Under the pieces are notes generated by a model. The model did not search any database and was not told where the DNA came from. It was given only the letters and a program-made list of their open reading frames with translations. DNA of 64,000 bases, from assembly GCA_000469685.2 (NCBI GenBank), contig LS997567.1, positions 38,405,005 through 38,469,004 of the forward strand, written 5' to 3'. This document shows positions 61,683-64,000 of the stretch, piece by piece. The DNA comes from Haemonchus contortus (taxonomy: Eukaryota; Nematoda; Chromadorea; Rhabditida; Trichostrongylidae). Positions within the stretch are counted from its first letter, which is position 1; each line of letters starts with the position of its first letter. Both the position numbers and the translations under genes were made by a program.

Positions 61683-61964
61683 GGGAGTGATACAGTGTCT
61701 TAGAGTTGAAGAAATGGAAGGATTTATTCCGTCGGCCTAGATTGAAGCTTTTGTGGTCCCATTTTTTTTCAATGGAGGGCAAGCTTCAGAAAAATTAACG
61801 GCTTCTTCGAAATTGAGGCTTGACGGTTGCGTTCATATGTAAAAGCGTGACGGCAAAAGAAAACCAGAGCGGTCTTGAACTGTGTAAGGTAACTAGCTAA
61901 AACTTCAAATGAAGGATGTAACATTCGGGGATCGAATTGAATTCCCGATGCTGTTCTGTTGGCA

Positions 61965-62215
61965 GATGTGGTGTAGTGGCAAGTGGCGCACTACCACGCA
62001 CTTATGGCCATGGGTTCGAAACCCGGATTCACTCGTCTGAGCCGGATAAACCTTCCATACCTCTGGAGTTAGCCAGACTCGTCTGGGAAGATAAAGGCAC
62101 TGACTTGTACATAGGCTGGCCACTGCAAGTCATTGTATAGGCCACATACGCATTCGTGACACCACTACGATACTGAATGGAAGTTGAGTACGGGGCGCAT
62201 TCCTCAGATGGGATT
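61965..62215 (+). mobile_element. tRNA-derived SINE, copy 5
   Basis: GATGTGGTGTAGTGGCAAGTGG (box A region), box B GGTTCGAAACC, then the body (AACCTTCCATACCTCTGGAG, GGCCACTGCAAGTCATTGTA, CACATACGCATTCG). It lies 280 bp from copy 4 in opposite orientation. Confidence 0.85.
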
Positions 62216-63319
62216 GATCAACGCCCGAAGTCTATATCCTTTTATCACTTTGTGAGTGTTATGGCTGGGCCTACTTACATATGATTCGGAGATTCTAAGA
62301 GACTTTTGCGCAGCGCTCAGGTAGCGACACGAAAGGCTTGACAGTAGAGAGTATGGTAAACTAAAACTCCTTTCCTGCCGCTACTCAAACCCCATAACCT
62401 AGCTCAACCATCTCGAAAGTGTTTTTTGTGGAGAACTCAGACCGGCTTCGACTCTGAAGCTCTGCTATTTCTCGAAAAGAAGAAATTTTAGACCCCCTTC
62501 ATTGATTAAAAGAAGGACGTTATAAAGACTGGGTTCTTGGTCACTGTTGAGATTTATATTCATTCTGGGTGAATCGAAACCATCACTACAAATTATAATA
62601 AGATACATATCCTGATAGATGATGGAATGTAAACAAAGTCTCCTCTGGAGCTGAAGCTTCAAGTCTCTAAGTTGTTTTGCAATTCATGAGCTCATCGGCA
62701 CCTGGGATCACTGAGGTGACCGAGCTCATTCAGAAGTTGGCGTCCTGCAGTCAGCATGCCACCAAGCTGTTTAGTTGTAAATTATTAGCTTAAAGCTTTG
62801 TCTTGGTTATTAAAATCCAAGAATGTGCCACAAAAGCAGCAGGGTCTCGTTCCAAGAGCTTTAGCAATGGTACCCCTTTTCAAGCTCAAGAAATCGGAAT
62901 CAAGCCTGAGGTCGAGCCTTGGATAAGGTATCTATTGCAGCCTGTCCGAGTACTAGGTAGTTGATCACAAAGGAGTTTATAGCCAGTGAGAGCTACCGGC
63001 TATAAAAATTATAACTTATACGGTGATGCAGCCAGCCACCGATTTTCAAGAGTCTCGGAAAAGTAAATTTCAATAGTATGCTTGCCATATAGAGGCATAT
63101 ATATGGTAAGATGGGCTACAAATTGAACTTAAGGAATTTTTTAAAGCTTTAATGTGATTTTGAGAAATGCTTCTTTCTAGAAAATTTGTGTCAGCGGTGC
63201 GTATTAGATCTGTGAAGTTGTTACATACCTAAAAACCCTCATTTATTCTAGTGTGAGGTCTATTCAGGAAGAAGGATAGAGGATCACATCTCGGGGCCTT
63301 GAACAATCACGTCTGAGGA

Positions 63320-63585
63320 ATGCGCCCGACTTCTTTTCAGAATCGTAGTGGTGTATTGAATGCGTATGGGGCCTATACAACAACTTGGGGTGGTCATCCG
63401 ATGAACATTCAGGATGAAGGGCAGAGGATAAAGTCAGATTAGTGCTTTTATCCTCCCAGACGAATCGCTACCAACTAACCGACCCCAGAAGGATGGAAAG
63501 CTTGGTTGTTCTAGGCGGATACCGATCAAGGGTTCGAACTAATGACCATGCGTGTGTGATAGTGCGCCACTAGCCACCACACCAA
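63320..63585 (-). mobile_element. tRNA-derived SINE, copy 6
   Basis: On the minus strand GGTGTGGTGGCTAGTGGCGC (box A region), box B-like AGTTCGAACCC, then GATCGGTATCCGCC and body ending ATACGCATTCAATACACC. Contains a small internal insertion near 63410-63440 relative to other copies. Confidence 0.75.
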
Positions 63586-64000
63586 AAATATACTGCTTGG
63601 ACACAAGTAATGTTCTCGAGTTTCCTAATCCCTGAAGCCCTGAGTTTACTTCGAAACTCGATCAATTGAGTTGGGGGGGCGAATAAATACTTTTTCTTGA
63701 ACTGGCTTAGGTTCATAGCATATTGACTGAAATACTTCTTCTTCGAGTCCATGCACATAGTTTGGTCTGAGGAAACCAAGAATTATTGCTAACTTGGTGT
63801 TTCTCCTTTTAAATAAACTAGGAGCTTAGGCAAAAGCAGAGAAAACTTAGGACTTTCAAATTGAACTTCAAAAAATGAAGAACTTCTGATTTTGTTGAGT
63901 TTATTGTTTTCCTTGCACTCTACACGAGGTTTGTATGTGAGCTTTCTAAGGCTGTTTCAGCTGAATCGCCTTATTCGGAGCCTGAGAGGACTGCAACAAT

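Larger units (their letters stand above)
53330..64000. other. Gene-poor region with repeats
   Basis: No exon chain or domain was recognised on either strand. Short frames such as 60022-60351 (-) are open but have no hallmark. Contents I can support are the SINEs, the family B repeat, the (CA)n and (AAAT)n tracts and a G tract near 59909-59921, listed separately. Confidence 0.5.

Noticed and set aside
43500..63590. tRNA genes suggested by GGTTCRANNCC boxes
   Set aside because: The flanking sequence does not fold as a complete tRNA with matching acceptor ends, and the motif recurs with a shared non-tRNA body; these are SINE heads.

Overview
The window looks like chromosomal DNA of a nematode, most likely a strongylid (hookworm-like) parasite. 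The reasons are short TTTTCAG-type splice acceptors on almost every exon, a likely spliced-leader acceptor two bases before the start codon of the first large gene, a nematode-style EB-module cysteine-rich gene, a CALU-1-type calumenin gene, and long gene-poor stretches full of interspersed repeats and microsatellites. The genus is inference; no rRNA or mitochondrial marker is present.

Layout. 1-3.8 kb: no convincing gene; a fold-back repeat, a perfect hairpin and one doubtful orphan exon. 3.84-19.41 kb (+): one very large gene that I could chain through 50 exons with every splice phase matching (9,618 coding nt, about 3,205 residues). It encodes an unrecognised, low-complexity, probably nuclear protein with AT-hook-like basic patches and an acidic C-terminus. 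A 419-bp solo LTR sits antisense in one of its introns. 19.4-22.4 kb: intergenic. 22.48-23.03 kb (+): a small PTF1A/HLH-13-like bHLH gene. 24.9-44.3 kb (-): a multi-exon secreted-type EB-module gene. Its intron between 28.12 and 42.68 kb is almost entirely occupied by a 14.2-kb LTR retroelement. 48.36-52.14 kb (-): a complete 10-exon calumenin/reticulocalbin gene (calu-1), 313 residues. 52.2-64 kb: no gene that I can support; tRNA-derived SINEs, a second repeat family, and (CA)n and (AAAT)n tracts.

The outstanding object is the retroelement at 28,233-42,437. It has two 419-bp LTRs that look identical, a 4-bp target duplication (TGGT), a primer binding site and a polypurine tract. Gene order is Gag capsid; then, in the -1 frame, a CCHC knuckle, a coiled coil, a signal-peptide-bearing and membrane-anchored envelope-like region, aspartic protease, RT, RNase H and integrase (Ty3/gypsy order); then a separate 1,255-residue ORF with a complete superfamily-1 Upf1/MOV10-type helicase. 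Three features are unusual: an envelope-like module upstream of protease rather than after integrase, an SF1 helicase as an extra cargo gene, and a size about twice that of ordinary gypsy elements. The open frames are intact, so the insertion looks young and possibly competent. A helicase of the class used by hosts for NMD and small-RNA silencing suggests either an aid to replicating a very long RNA or a counter-silencing factor; both are hypotheses.

Both insertions of this family (full element and solo LTR) are intronic and antisense to the host gene. That orientation would spare the host transcript from LTR polyadenylation signals.
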